The position numbers and the translations under genes are program-made. This document shows positions 24,510-33,686 of a DNA stretch of 64,000 nucleotides, one piece after another (within the stretch, counting starts at the first letter, position 1; each line of letters opens with the position of its first letter). Origin of the DNA: JANQMX01 sp965247175. Its GTDB lineage: Bacteria; Pseudomonadota; Alphaproteobacteria; Kiloniellales; DSM-21159. Location of the stretch: contig OZ252006.1 in assembly GCA_965247175.1 (NCBI GenBank), positions 3,968,001-4,032,000 of the forward strand, read 5' to 3'. The notes under the pieces are model-generated. The model was not told the origin of the DNA. It ran no database searches and saw only the letters and a program-made list of their open reading frames with translations.

Positions 24510-25019
24510 TCACCCACACCGATAGATCCAGCGCTCACCGGCGATCTCTAACTCTCTGAAGCCGTCCAGCTCTAAGTCGCGGGCGATTGCGTCATAGTCG
24601 ATGTAAGGGGCAAGCCTGGAATCGACGGAGCCGAACCACTCATCCTCGACACAATCCTCGGCGAAGGCCCTCAGGCTCTTCGACGGAAAGAGATCCACGG
24701 CGTAGTTCTCCGGGTCGTCGCGAAACAGATCGAACTCGGCACCGATCTCCCGCGCGATGACAATGAACTTGGTCTTCTGCTGCTCGCTCCACTCCTCAAT
24801 CACCTCGAGAAAGCGAAAGATGTTGGCGGGGTCGAGATCCCAGGCTTTGGCAAGTGCCGCGTCGAGCTCCTCTCCGTCCACGAACAGGATCTCGAACTCA
24901 CTCACCGGATGACCGCTGTCATTCGTGATGGCGGCGGTCTTCTCCCGGTACTCTGCGGCAGTTTCGAAAATGACGCCGGGGGCGGTGGGGTCGTATGGAT
25001 TGGCGTAGAATGTCGTCAT
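24510..25019 (-). CDS. ardA: Antirestriction protein ArdA
   Basis: The 169-residue acidic protein mimics B-DNA and blocks type I restriction enzymes. Family features: the FEILFVDGEELDAAL-like region, a strongly acidic surface and the C-terminal LAPYIDYDAIARDLELDGF motif. Length matches ArdA. The start ATG has a GAGAGGAG site. Mobile elements express it on entry to protect the incoming DNA. Here it shares the element with its own restriction block, though ArdA acts mainly on type I systems. Confidence 0.88.
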   Translation of the reverse strand: MTTFYANPYDPTAPGVIFETAAEYREKTAAITNDSGHPVSEFEILFVDGEELDAALAKAWDLDPANIFRFLEVIEEWSEQQKTKFIVIAREIGAEFDLFRDDPENYAVDLFPSKSLRAFAEDCVEDEWFGSVDSRLAPYIDYDAIARDLELDGFRELEIAGERWIYRCG

Positions 25020-25043
25020 GGCAATGCTCCTCTCTTTGAAATT

Positions 25044-25221
25044 CCGGTTGCGCCTGCAACCGGTTGGCTTCCGCCGAGGAGCGGGGGTGCAAGCGCAAGG
25101 AGGCTCCGACCGAGGGGCCCCGCAACACGGGGAGACGGTGGGATGCCTTGCGCGCGCGGGGGCGGCAGCCCCTAAACTTCACTGCAATTGAAGACTGGTT
25201 CTTGCACCGGCATTCCGGTGC
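25044..25221. promoter_or_regulatory. Two strong stem-loops upstream of ardA
   Basis: CCGGTTGC-GCCT-GCAACCGG (25044-25063) and TGCACCGG-CATT-CCGGTGCA (25202-25221) are perfect 8-base-pair stems with 4-base loops, in the leader side of ardA. In conjugative plasmids, folded single-strand promoters drive ardA-type genes on entry; this is a possible equivalent, not shown. Confidence 0.4.
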
Positions 25222-25386
25222 AGCGACTGCGCGGCGTGCGCTCAGGCTTCAAAGAGCAATCCCTTGTTCGTTGATGTCTGTGTCCTTCCGTCCATGCGGA
25301 ACCTTCTGGGGCCTTGAGCATGGATGGAAACGGGGCCGAAAGGCTCCGATGGGCGGGGCCTCCAACTCCAACACAAGGAGACTGCA

Positions 25387-25524
25387 ATGAAACTGATCTT
25401 GCACTTCGACCTCACCATCCGCTGCACCGCTGAGATCAGCGCGCCGGATCTGAAGGTCTTCAATTCAGTGGCGGCATCCCTGCGGCAAGCGCCAGGCCTC
25501 CCGGCCTGCTGCCCGCGCGGCTAA
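25387..25524 (+). CDS. Small hypothetical protein (45 aa)
   Basis: The frame MKLILHFDLTIRCTAEIS... runs 45 residues to TAA at 25524. AAGGAG lies 7 bases before the ATG, a very good site, which is the main reason to list it. The N-terminal half looks like a beta strand and helix; the C-terminal part (ASLRQAPGLPACCPRG) looks poorly conserved, so the frame may be a truncated remnant. No family recognised. Confidence 0.4.
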   Translation: MKLILHFDLTIRCTAEISAPDLKVFNSVAASLRQAPGLPACCPRG

Positions 25525-25567
25525 ACGCCTCTACCTTCTCGCGGCGGACCCTCTCCGGGTTCGTCGC

Positions 25568-26317
25568 TCACGAAACGGACCCGGTAACACCGCGTGCGGC
25601 GGTCCTTGAGAGAAGTTGACGCAGTTCGGCGAGGGTAAGCCAAGGACGTTTGGAGTGTACCATTCGATGACAGTTGGCGCAGAGCAGTGCGAGGTCGACG
25701 AGCTTCGTTTTCGACTTCGGACGAAGAGTATGAACGGGTCTCGTGTGATGGGCCTCGATAAAACCTTGGCCGCGCACCCCATACACCGCCTCGAAGTCAA
25801 AACCACAGGCCTCGCATACGATCTTTCCGTGTTCCGCTAGCGCGAGCGCCTTTTTCTTTTCCACAAGACTTCGACTGCGTTCACGGCGCTTATGCAGACT
25901 AGTCAGAAGGTCGCCCTCCTCGGCCACTACGAACTGGTCGTCATCAGCGGAGACGGCAGTTGAATCTCCGTCGTTAACCGCGGCAACGATCGCGGCTACG
26001 GTTCTTCGGAGCTTGTCCTGGTTGCTCGCGAAGTCTCTCCATACCTCCTTTTCGTCCTTGTTTCCTCTTCGGAGGCCCACCCTACCGCTATTCGCGTAGA
26101 CGGAATCGAAGCGGCGGAAATTCATGACCTTCATGTAGACACCGTTGGGGTTACGGTAGTTTTTGTTCCTGCCCGAGATGGACCGCCCCATGGTGTTGAG
26201 AAGCCGCGAGAGTTCCATGACCTCGGTGCTCTTCTTTCCTGGTGGATTGCCATCGAACCGGATGTAAAGGTCCAACGCGAGGATCAGCTCATCCCGTGTC
26301 CAGAGTGGGTTTCGCAT
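25568..26317 (-). CDS. HNH endonuclease
   Basis: The 249-residue protein has an N-terminal DNA-binding-like region (WTRDELILALDLYIRF) found in several putative restriction endonucleases, a charged linker, and a C-terminal HNH domain: CEACGFDF, EAHHTRPVHTL, and LALLCANCHRMVH. The Cys pairs bind zinc and the His-Asn-His residues cut DNA. It is the last gene of a minus-strand defence cluster, 63 bases after the 174-residue unknown. It may be the effector of the MORC-ATPase/helicase module or an independent nuclease against modified DNA. Confidence 0.85.
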   Translation of the reverse strand: MRNPLWTRDELILALDLYIRFDGNPPGKKSTEVMELSRLLNTMGRSISGRNKNYRNPNGVYMKVMNFRRFDSVYANSGRVGLRRGNKDEKEVWRDFASNQDKLRRTVAAIVAAVNDGDSTAVSADDDQFVVAEEGDLLTSLHKRRERSRSLVEKKKALALAEHGKIVCEACGFDFEAVYGVRGQGFIEAHHTRPVHTLRPKSKTKLVDLALLCANCHRMVHSKRPWLTLAELRQLLSRTAARGVTGSVS

Positions 26318-26379
26318 CGATATGCCTGATCTCCGAGGATATGATGGCGTGGCTTTGCGAGAGACTCATACCGGCCAAG

Positions 26380-26904
26380 TTAGTCGAGCCATATGAGTTG
26401 CTCTATCTCAAGCTTTCGAGCCGCGCTCTCGACGACTTTCCTGGTGGGGGGATCTGGGTACTTCGTGGCCGCCTCGAAGAGAACGGCCGCGTAAGGGCGG
26501 CCGCCAGACTCGAATGCCCGTTCGTGAAGCGCCATGAAGGTTAGTTTCCAGTCATTCGCCCTGCTCCAGGCAATGACCCGTCCGTCACTCAAACGGCGGC
26601 CGTGAGGCTTGATAAATGTCTGTTCGGTGGTCGTGTCGGCGGCAATTCCGAGAATGCGTAACACGCGATCTGGATCGGCCATGCGCTCTCGTGTGTAGTC
26701 CTTGAGAAGCGTGTCCTTGATGTAGACGCGAACCTGGCGGGGATCCATGAACGAGGCGAGCCGCCCGCCGAGGGATGGCGTCTCGGTCCACATGGTGTAT
26801 TGCCGCGCCTTCTCGCTGGCGGATAGTGAAGCCCAATCCAGGCGGTCGGCTTCTTCCCAGAGGCTTTCCTTGATCTCACCGCGAACGTTATCCGGGATAC
26901 TCAC
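26380..26904 (-). CDS. Unknown protein coupled to the defence helicase (174 aa)
   Basis: The 174-residue soluble protein has Trp- and Arg-rich helical segments (WEEADRLDWASLSASEKARQ; HGRRLSDGRVIAWSRANDWK). Its ATG overlaps the helicase stop as ATGA, so it is translated with it. No catalytic motif is recognisable. It probably acts as a specificity or adaptor subunit of the helicase/GHKL complex; this is inferred only from gene order. Confidence 0.75.
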   Translation of the reverse strand: MSIPDNVRGEIKESLWEEADRLDWASLSASEKARQYTMWTETPSLGGRLASFMDPRQVRVYIKDTLLKDYTRERMADPDRVLRILGIAADTTTEQTFIKPHGRRLSDGRVIAWSRANDWKLTFMALHERAFESGGRPYAAVLFEAATKYPDPPTRKVVESAARKLEIEQLIWLD

Positions 26905-28577
26905 TCAACTGCTCCCGGTAGCGGAACCCTTGGAAAGTCGAAACGTGGAAGCTCTAAAGTCGGGTCCCCTTCGCGAAGCATCAGGTCGGCCTGGTCCTTC
27001 ATCCACTCCAGCATGAAGCTCCCTGCGGACTCGTCTCGAAAGTTCACCAAGTGATGGCCAAGGGTAAGGCGCTCCATGGGGCCGGCGGACGCCTTCTCGA
27101 GCTCGATTAGCTCGGCGATACGCCGGAGGTCCGTGACGAAGTCGAGGACAACCACCTTGTCCTTCTTAGGGCTAACACGCAGACCGCGGCCAATCTGCTG
27201 CACGAAGATGCGGCGGCTGTGCGTCGCGCGCATGAAGACGATGAGATCCACGTCAGGGACGTCGACACCTTCGTTGAACAAATCCACGCTGGTCAGAACA
27301 TCCAGTTGCCCCTTGCGGAACGAGGCCATCAAGCGATCGCGCTCACGTGCTTCCATCGTCGAGGACATGGCTTCCGCTTTGAGATCGAAGCCGCGCAGTG
27401 TGGCGGCGAAGGTCTCCGCGTGCGCCACGGTCGGAGAAAAGACGATCGCGTTCTGGCGATTCTCTTGCCGGAACACGTCCGCGATTTGCCTCGCCGCCTC
27501 CTCGTCGCGAATTGGAATTATGAGCCGCTTATTGAGTTGAGAGAGCGAGTAACTGTGAAGGGACCGGTCCTGAATGAATTTCCAATCGAGGTTGTCCGCG
27601 AGCAGCCTGTAGTCGACATCGCATAGATACTTTTTCTGAAGCCCGTAAGAGATCCCATGGCGAACGAGAGGGCGGCCAAGGAGGTCCTCGATATCAAAAG
27701 AGTCGCCGCGCCATGGCGTGGCCGTGACGCCACCAAGCATTGGTGGGGCGAGTGCGTCAATCGCGCGCCGAAAGGTAGGTGAGCCGATATGGTGCGCTTC
27801 GTCGACAAGAACGAGGCCAAAGCCCGGGAGATCTTCGATACGACCAATGATACTCTGGACGGTGGCGAAGGTGATTCCGTCCCAAAACGAAGGGCTTTCT
27901 TGCGAGGAAAGCATGTGAGTCGGTATCCACTTCGGGAGCTGATACCAGAAGCCGAACTGGAGTTGACGGACAAGTTCGCGCTTGTCCGCTAAAACCAAGA
28001 CCCGCCCTTCGGGTATCAGCGAATCTCGATAGAGATCAGCGACAACTTCCGCCATCACCACGGTTTTGCCCAGACCCGTGGCGAGCACGATTTGAGCGCG
28101 GCCGGTATCCAGCAACCCATCGCGAAAGGCTTCGAACGCTTCTTGCTGATAAGGCCTTAGCGCCTTTCGTGTCTTGGGGTACTCCGGCAGCCGCGACACC
28201 ATCGCTTGAAGTCGTACTGGGTCCAAGACTTCGACAGTAATCCCAAGCCGCGCGTACCGCTCCACTTCATTTAGCAGTCCGCGCCCTGGACGGCGAGACG
28301 TGGCGACAATCAAGCGGTCCGCCTTATAGAATTTTCCTGCCTCGACGATTTCTTGAACAGCGTCTTTCTTCGGCGGTGAATTGGATGAGTGTTTGCACTG
28401 AACGATCCAGATTTGACCGTTCTTCACACCGAGAACATCCGCACCCCTATCTCCGCGTCCAGCAACAATCCGAACATCGTCAAATCCAGCTCCTATAAAG
28501 AGACGCGCGACATCGCGCTCGAACGCCTGCCACGGACCATTGAGTAGTCGCCGGTCGTCGAGGAAGGCGCCGGACAT
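26901..28577 (-). CDS. SF2 helicase with N-terminal Mrr-like nuclease domain
   Basis: The 558-residue protein begins with an Mrr/PD-(D/E)XK nuclease domain: FERDVARLFIGAGF, then GADVLGVKNG...IVQCKHSS with the Asp and Gln-x-Lys active-site pattern (residues 15-110). A DEAD/DEAH-type helicase follows (about 150-480): ATGLGKT, DEAHH, TATPWR, and QQIGRGLR. Start is ATG 28577, which overlaps the ATPase stop by one base. Such nuclease-helicase fusions translocate on DNA and cut. Pairing with a MORC-like ATPase, a cytosine methylase and Vsr recalls the neighbourhoods described by Iyer, Abhiman and Aravind (2008). Confidence 0.9.
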   Translation of the reverse strand: MSGAFLDDRRLLNGPWQAFERDVARLFIGAGFDDVRIVAGRGDRGADVLGVKNGQIWIVQCKHSSNSPPKKDAVQEIVEAGKFYKADRLIVATSRRPGRGLLNEVERYARLGITVEVLDPVRLQAMVSRLPEYPKTRKALRPYQQEAFEAFRDGLLDTGRAQIVLATGLGKTVVMAEVVADLYRDSLIPEGRVLVLADKRELVRQLQFGFWYQLPKWIPTHMLSSQESPSFWDGITFATVQSIIGRIEDLPGFGLVLVDEAHHIGSPTFRRAIDALAPPMLGGVTATPWRGDSFDIEDLLGRPLVRHGISYGLQKKYLCDVDYRLLADNLDWKFIQDRSLHSYSLSQLNKRLIIPIRDEEAARQIADVFRQENRQNAIVFSPTVAHAETFAATLRGFDLKAEAMSSTMEARERDRLMASFRKGQLDVLTSVDLFNEGVDVPDVDLIVFMRATHSRRIFVQQIGRGLRVSPKKDKVVVLDFVTDLRRIAELIELEKASAGPMERLTLGHHLVNFRDESAGSFMLEWMKDQADLMLREGDPTLELPRFDFPRVPLPGAVE

Positions 28578-30970
28578 CAGAAGTACTCCATATCGGGCCT
28601 GAGTAGTTGAAGAGACATGCGCGCCCGAATGAGTTCCTCGCGTGAGGTGGCGGCGAGATCGCTCGCATCCTGTTCGGCTAGCCAAATGGCGTCGGTGATG
28701 AGGCCAGCGTAACGGGAACGGGTGGACGCACGGGCACCATCAGTGATTTCCTGATCGCCGTAATCGAGCGTGTCATAGGGGTCGTCCCAAATTCGACCAT
28801 CGAAACAGTATTCTGGGTGGTTTTCGATAGTTAACCGGAGAATCTCGTAGGGCGCGTATTGGAGGAAGCCACCATCGGACGTGACATCCGTTGGTTTGAT
28901 CTTTCTCGCCGCGAGCGCTCGCATGATCGCGTTCTGCTCGCTAATCGAAAGACCGTTGAACAGGGCGGCGCGCTCTTCCTCGGGACAGTTTTGAGCAAGC
29001 GCCTTCGCGATATCGGTCAGGACCTGCGTGGCCTCACCGGACATTGCTTGCGGATCGATCAAAGTGTCGCCGCCATAGTCTTGTCTGAGGTCCGAGAGTA
29101 TGTTGCCGAGCCGCGGTGTTTCCGTCGTCGTGCGTAACGCTTCACCCGTCATCCAGGCGAGTTGCGTCAAGAGCGCATCGCGCGGCGTCATCGTCATCGA
29201 GCGAAAAATCGCGTGATCGGTACGAACCAAGAAGTGATAAGTTCGCGTCGCGACATCGGCGAGAGGCATGCTCCATGGCGCGTCGACCGGGAGTTCCGGA
29301 TCACTGGATTCCACTTCGTAAGCCGTGACGTTCCAGGAAACACCAGACGTCTGGTGAGTGTATTTTCGAGATAGACTAGGGATTTCACGTCGCTCGGGAT
29401 CAGCGGTGGGTTGTTCCTCGTCGCTGGCCTGCCCACCGTCATCCGCCCCACCGTCGGCATCTCCTTCGTCATCCCCATCGTCGAAGAACCCTTCCGGAGA
29501 CGCCGTGTCGGGATCCTTGTCACCATCGGGCGATTTGGGCTTAGCGCCGTAGAGGAGTTCGCGTTCGGCTTCCTCGATAAGCTCCCACCATTTCGTGTCA
29601 TCCTCGTACTCGGGGTTCCCATCATGGAAAGAGGACGCCATCTCGGTCGCCCTCTCATTATCCTTGACCACCATGATGCGTTTCCAAGCACCAGCGCTCT
29701 TATTGTGAGGGCTGCTTCGGCGAAACGCCTTGAACAGTTGAAACAAGGGGGCGTCATTACTGGAGAACCCAAGACTTCGAGCTTTCTCCGGTCTGAGAGG
29801 ACCTTCCCCCCGGACCAATCGCATCATCTCATCCCAGGAAGGATCCGTGCGGTCGAAGTGATCCTTCGCGTAACTCACGCGGCAATGATCGATGTGGATT
29901 TCACCGACAATCCGGCCACGTCCACGTTGATCATCGATTGGATATTCGCGCTCCTCCGACTCATCATCGCGCCAAAGGAAGAGGTCCTTGTTATTGATCT
30001 CGATCTTTCGGCCATTGCGAATGAAATCGAAGCCAAAATCACTTTGGTGCAGGTAGCGCTGTATACCGATCCAGCCATGGACCCTGCGGCCACGCTCGAT
30101 GATCGTGCCAACAGAGGTACATACCGGGCACGGTTCGCCTTCCTCATACTCGAGAGTGATCCAATTCATGCAATGAGTGCAGTACAGGCGGGACGCCATC
30201 GGATAATTGATTGGAATGACGGCGTGCACTTCCCCTAGCTCCGGCATGGATACGGACCGATCTTCGTTCCAAGTGCAATGCCGCCTGCCGACGACACGCT
30301 TGTTATTCAGAAAGAGATTGAACGAGAGCGGCACACCGTTCGGGCGCAGCATGGAGGAATAGGTCTGCGATAAGCGCTTTCTGACAATCGAATGGTTCGC
30401 GGTTCTGGCAAGCCAACGTCGTTGCTCCTCCTTGAGCCGCTTGATCGTGACCTTTGTTCCATGTTGTTCGGGGTCGGGCTTCGGTTGGCGGAGGTGCGCC
30501 GTGCGAAAATGACGTTGGCGGCGGAGCTGGTCGAAGTCGATTTCGAGCCCATGCCATTCCGGGTCTCCGCGTCGAGTCGTCCAGACTTCAGTCACCGAAC
30601 CCAAGCGGGCGGTCGCGATGTTAAAGCCCATACCGAACAAGCCCAAATTATCGATCGGATTGTTCCCAGACCATCCCGCGCTTACCGCGTGCTGCAAGAC
30701 GTCTGGGGTCATTCCCGTGCCGTTATCAATCACTTGGACCAGGGCCCCTTCCTTGTCGGTCGTTGGCAGAATGACATCGACGCGCGGGTTTTCGAGTTGA
30801 ACTCCCGACCGGCTTTCATTCAGAAAGCCATCAATGGCGTTATCAATCAGCTCCGCGAGACACCTCCACTGATCGAGGCTGATTTCTCCCAGCATCGGAA
30901 GAACACGAGGGTCCGGCCGCAGATCGAACTCGTCCTCAACATTCGACACGTCGCTGATTACTTCGCTCAT
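28577..30970 (-). CDS. MORC/MutL-like GHKL ATPase of a restriction-type defence system
   Basis: The 797-residue protein has an N-terminal GHKL (Hsp90/MutL-like) ATPase domain: LAELIDNAIDGF (Mg/ATP Asn), VIDNGTGM and LGLFGMGFN. Within the following S5-like region lies a zinc ribbon, CTHC...CPVC (about residues 275-300). An acidic linker (about 470-525) separates a C-terminal helical domain. The start ATG has AAGGAG upstream. Bacterial MORC-like ATPases sit beside methylases and helicases and are thought to clamp or loop DNA in an ATP-dependent way, licensing nuclease partners. Confidence 0.9.
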   Translation of the reverse strand: MSEVISDVSNVEDEFDLRPDPRVLPMLGEISLDQWRCLAELIDNAIDGFLNESRSGVQLENPRVDVILPTTDKEGALVQVIDNGTGMTPDVLQHAVSAGWSGNNPIDNLGLFGMGFNIATARLGSVTEVWTTRRGDPEWHGLEIDFDQLRRQRHFRTAHLRQPKPDPEQHGTKVTIKRLKEEQRRWLARTANHSIVRKRLSQTYSSMLRPNGVPLSFNLFLNNKRVVGRRHCTWNEDRSVSMPELGEVHAVIPINYPMASRLYCTHCMNWITLEYEEGEPCPVCTSVGTIIERGRRVHGWIGIQRYLHQSDFGFDFIRNGRKIEINNKDLFLWRDDESEEREYPIDDQRGRGRIVGEIHIDHCRVSYAKDHFDRTDPSWDEMMRLVRGEGPLRPEKARSLGFSSNDAPLFQLFKAFRRSSPHNKSAGAWKRIMVVKDNERATEMASSFHDGNPEYEDDTKWWELIEEAERELLYGAKPKSPDGDKDPDTASPEGFFDDGDDEGDADGGADDGGQASDEEQPTADPERREIPSLSRKYTHQTSGVSWNVTAYEVESSDPELPVDAPWSMPLADVATRTYHFLVRTDHAIFRSMTMTPRDALLTQLAWMTGEALRTTTETPRLGNILSDLRQDYGGDTLIDPQAMSGEATQVLTDIAKALAQNCPEEERAALFNGLSISEQNAIMRALAARKIKPTDVTSDGGFLQYAPYEILRLTIENHPEYCFDGRIWDDPYDTLDYGDQEITDGARASTRSRYAGLITDAIWLAEQDASDLAATSREELIRARMSLQLLRPDMEYF

Positions 30971-31098
30971 TAAAGGCTCCTTAATCTAGAATGAGCTCTT
31001 AACTTTTCATTCCTAGGTTCTATTGATAAAATGAAATCAAGTATTTGCCAAGTGGCAAGGCGAACCATAAGTGGAATACCCGGAGCGTTCACACAATC

Positions 31099-31791
31099 AT
31101 GGACACGAGCGAGACAATGAAGCAGGGCTCGGAATCATGCCTTGAGCGCCTTCGCCCTTTTGTTGATGGAATGATTGAGCGGCTAGCGTCCACCCGATTT
31201 CGGGAGGATCCGATCGCCGGGAGAAAGTACTCACGCGCCACGAGCATTATCAGTTCGGCATACAAGAGACATGGAAAAATCCTCGAACGTGCCTTGCTTG
31301 AGGCATTGAAGGATCGTGCGAGTTTTCAGGTATGGCAGGAGGATGCCTTCAAGCTGTCGCATGAGTCGCTGAAACAGCTTCGCATTCATGATCGGGTCGA
31401 GAAATGCTTGACGATAGACTTACCCTATGGGGAGTGCGAAAGGACCACTCTTATTGATGTCGTCGTTTTCGATGAGCGGGAAGGAACGCTTCGATCTTAC
31501 AATGTAAAGCGTGGCAATGGCTCGTATGACGCAGGAAAACGCCGGGCGATCCTTGGTGAGCTTCTGCGAACCAACATGCTGCTTAGGGACTATGGGCGGA
31601 AAGCCGGATTCGAGCCGACCGTGGCGGAGGCTAGGATCATTTTCTATTACGGTCTTCGCTCCATTCCGGAGCCAATGTCACTCATCGGAAACGAATTGGA
31701 TGAGCATTTCGGCTTTCATGTTCGGGAGTCGATCGAGGCCGTGAATTCCTACTTCACGGACCGGTTGCACGCGCTGATCGAGGCGGAGTGA
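31099..31791 (+). CDS. PD-(D/E)XK-like nuclease-fold protein, divergent from the ATPase
   Basis: The 230-residue protein contains IDVVVFDEREGTLRSYNVKRG, which has the Asp...x-Lys layout of PD-(D/E)XK nucleases, with Asn where Glu is usual, then DAGKRR and FYYGLRSIPEP. ATG 31099 has GGAG upstream at wide spacing; a TTG start at 31045 would add 18 residues. It interrupts an otherwise minus-strand defence cluster, sitting between the GIY-YIG nuclease and the ATPase, on the opposite strand. It could be an active nuclease with altered metal site or an inactive binding protein. Confidence 0.65.
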   Translation: MDTSETMKQGSESCLERLRPFVDGMIERLASTRFREDPIAGRKYSRATSIISSAYKRHGKILERALLEALKDRASFQVWQEDAFKLSHESLKQLRIHDRVEKCLTIDLPYGECERTTLIDVVVFDEREGTLRSYNVKRGNGSYDAGKRRAILGELLRTNMLLRDYGRKAGFEPTVAEARIIFYYGLRSIPEPMSLIGNELDEHFGFHVRESIEAVNSYFTDRLHALIEAE

Positions 31792-31836
31792 CAGAGACAA
31801 AGGGGATACCCCTTAGCCAAGAAGCATATTGGCACT

Positions 31837-32529
31837 TCACCGACTGCTGTCTCCGTTCGAGTCCTCCAACTCTTCCTCTTGCGCGGCATCCTGTTGGAGA
31901 ATTCGCTTGGGTAGCTTGGCGAGCGGCCGTCCCGCGAAATAGTCGTCCACGCGCTCAATCAGGAAATCGGCGCTGATCCCGCTATCGGCGAGTTTCTCGG
32001 CGAACTTGCGGCCGGGGTGGAGCACGTCCCAAGGAGACTTGTATTGCGTGGCGCGGCGACGCCCTGGATCCTTGTTGCCAAACCCGTCAACGACGAGATT
32101 CCAGACTGGCTTGAAGGTCTCGATAAGCATGTTTTCGCCGAGTGGAATCCAAATATCCTCGACCACCAGATGACGGACATGAAAATCCGCGAGGTCTAGA
32201 TTCTCGCACTCTTCGACCGAGGCAGCGTGTTGCCGGAGTCGATCCGCGAGCGCGCGGCCGACGGACGAGTCCTTGGTGAGGCCGCCTTTTCGGCCACCCT
32301 TCGGGATGGCCTTGCCGACATAAATCGGCGACTTGAATGCACCAGCAGCGTTGGCCGTCGCGAGTGGCGCGTATGCTGGGAAGTTTCCAGTGTAGTAGAT
32401 GACATAAACCCCCGCGCCCTGAATGTAGTCAGCCGCGCCAAGCGCGTCGCAAGCTCTCACAAGGAGTTCGGTCTCGATGCTGCGGGCGAGATTGAGCTTG
32501 TCGAGCGGGTTATAAGGTTCCCGACTCAT
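31837..32529 (-). CDS. Eco29kI-like GIY-YIG restriction endonuclease
   Basis: The 230-residue protein carries the GIY-YIG core as GVYVIYYTG and PIYVGKAIP, followed by helices with RQH and a C-terminal ENMLIETFKPVWN (catalytic Glu and Asn region). Overall layout matches the Eco29kI family of type II enzymes. Its ATG overlaps the methylase stop as ATGA, so the two form a type II restriction-modification pair. Eco29kI cuts CCGCGG; the specificity here may differ. Confidence 0.85.
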   Translation of the reverse strand: MSREPYNPLDKLNLARSIETELLVRACDALGAADYIQGAGVYVIYYTGNFPAYAPLATANAAGAFKSPIYVGKAIPKGGRKGGLTKDSSVGRALADRLRQHAASVEECENLDLADFHVRHLVVEDIWIPLGENMLIETFKPVWNLVVDGFGNKDPGRRRATQYKSPWDVLHPGRKFAEKLADSGISADFLIERVDDYFAGRPLAKLPKRILQQDAAQEEELEDSNGDSSR

Positions 32530-33686
32530 CTAGCCGTCCCGAGATGCCGGGCGACGTCTTGTCCGATGGTGCGCGCGAGTTGGACTGGGACGGCGTTGCC
32601 AAGCTGACGCATGGTCTCGGTCCACGATCCATGAAACAGGAAATCATCCGGGAAAGTCTGAAGGCGGGCGCTCTCCCGCACCGTGAAGTAGCGGATTCGG
32701 CCATCGGGACGGAGCAACATGTTCTCGCCTCCCGGCACGCCATGCACACCCGCCTTTAACGTCTTGGCCGGTTCATCGAGCGGGCTGCCGGTGTGTCCCG
32801 GGTACGATCTGGCGCCGGGCTGGTAGCGATGATTGAGAAACGCGCCTTCGGCGTTCCGATCAACCTCGGGATCTGGAATGTCGCTAATCGCGTCGCGAAC
32901 GGTGCGCCACGGCGAGGTCGGCGGAGGAGAGTCTTGGGTTCTGAGCCGCGCGGGTAGCCGCGGGGTCTTGCGGTCCTTGCGAGGGACTCGGTGCCGCTCC
33001 CAGTAGTCGCCATGGACTTGATCCCAAAGAAGCGCGTCCTTCGAGTGCGTCGCGAGTGGAAAGTGCCAACTTATGCCAAGATCCTCGCGGAATCCGACAA
33101 AGAATACGCGTTCTCGTCGTTGCGGCACGCCATGATCGGCCGCGTTCACGATCTGAGTGACGACCCGGTAGGTTAGACCGGAGGTGCTACCGCTGGTGTG
33201 ATGATCCTCCAGACGCGCGAGATGGTCATCCCAGCGTTCGTCATCGCGTGCCGTGACGTCCGGATGGGTGAGCTGAAGACGGATGTACTCGAAGTAGTTA
33301 CGGAAGCTGTTGCGCGTTAGGCCCTTGACGTTTTCGAAAATGAAGGCGCGGGGCCGGATTTGACGCACGGCCCGAATTGCTTCCGGGAACATGTCGCGTG
33401 CGTCATCATGGGCGCGGTGCTTGCCGCCAAGCGAGAACGGCTGGCACGGTGGTCCTCCCGAAACTAGCTCGACAAGACCCTCATACACCGAGAAATCGAC
33501 CGCGCGCACGTCGCCTTGGGTGAGCTTCCAGCCACGGACCGCTTCAATGCCGCGCGACTGATTTTCGCGAATCGTGTCGCAGCAATACGTATCCCACTCG
33601 ATGACATTGACCGGACGAAATCCGGCCTCATGCAATCCGATTCCAAGTCCTCCCGCCCCGACGAAAAGTTCAATTGACTTCATCAT
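32526..33686 (-). CDS. DNA (cytosine-5) methyltransferase
   Basis: The 386-residue enzyme has the C5-methylase motifs: ELFVGAGGLGIGLHEAG (I), GGPPCQPFSLGG with the catalytic Cys (IV), FENVKGL (VI), QRRERVFFVGF (VIII) and the C-terminal RLQTFPDDFLF plus GNAVPVQLA (X). The target-recognition region is about residues 215-300. It protects the element and host from the neighbouring GIY-YIG nuclease. The start overlaps the vsr end by 17 bases. Confidence 0.95.
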   Translation of the reverse strand: MMKSIELFVGAGGLGIGLHEAGFRPVNVIEWDTYCCDTIRENQSRGIEAVRGWKLTQGDVRAVDFSVYEGLVELVSGGPPCQPFSLGGKHRAHDDARDMFPEAIRAVRQIRPRAFIFENVKGLTRNSFRNYFEYIRLQLTHPDVTARDDERWDDHLARLEDHHTSGSTSGLTYRVVTQIVNAADHGVPQRRERVFFVGFREDLGISWHFPLATHSKDALLWDQVHGDYWERHRVPRKDRKTPRLPARLRTQDSPPPTSPWRTVRDAISDIPDPEVDRNAEGAFLNHRYQPGARSYPGHTGSPLDEPAKTLKAGVHGVPGGENMLLRPDGRIRYFTVRESARLQTFPDDFLFHGSWTETMRQLGNAVPVQLARTIGQDVARHLGTAR

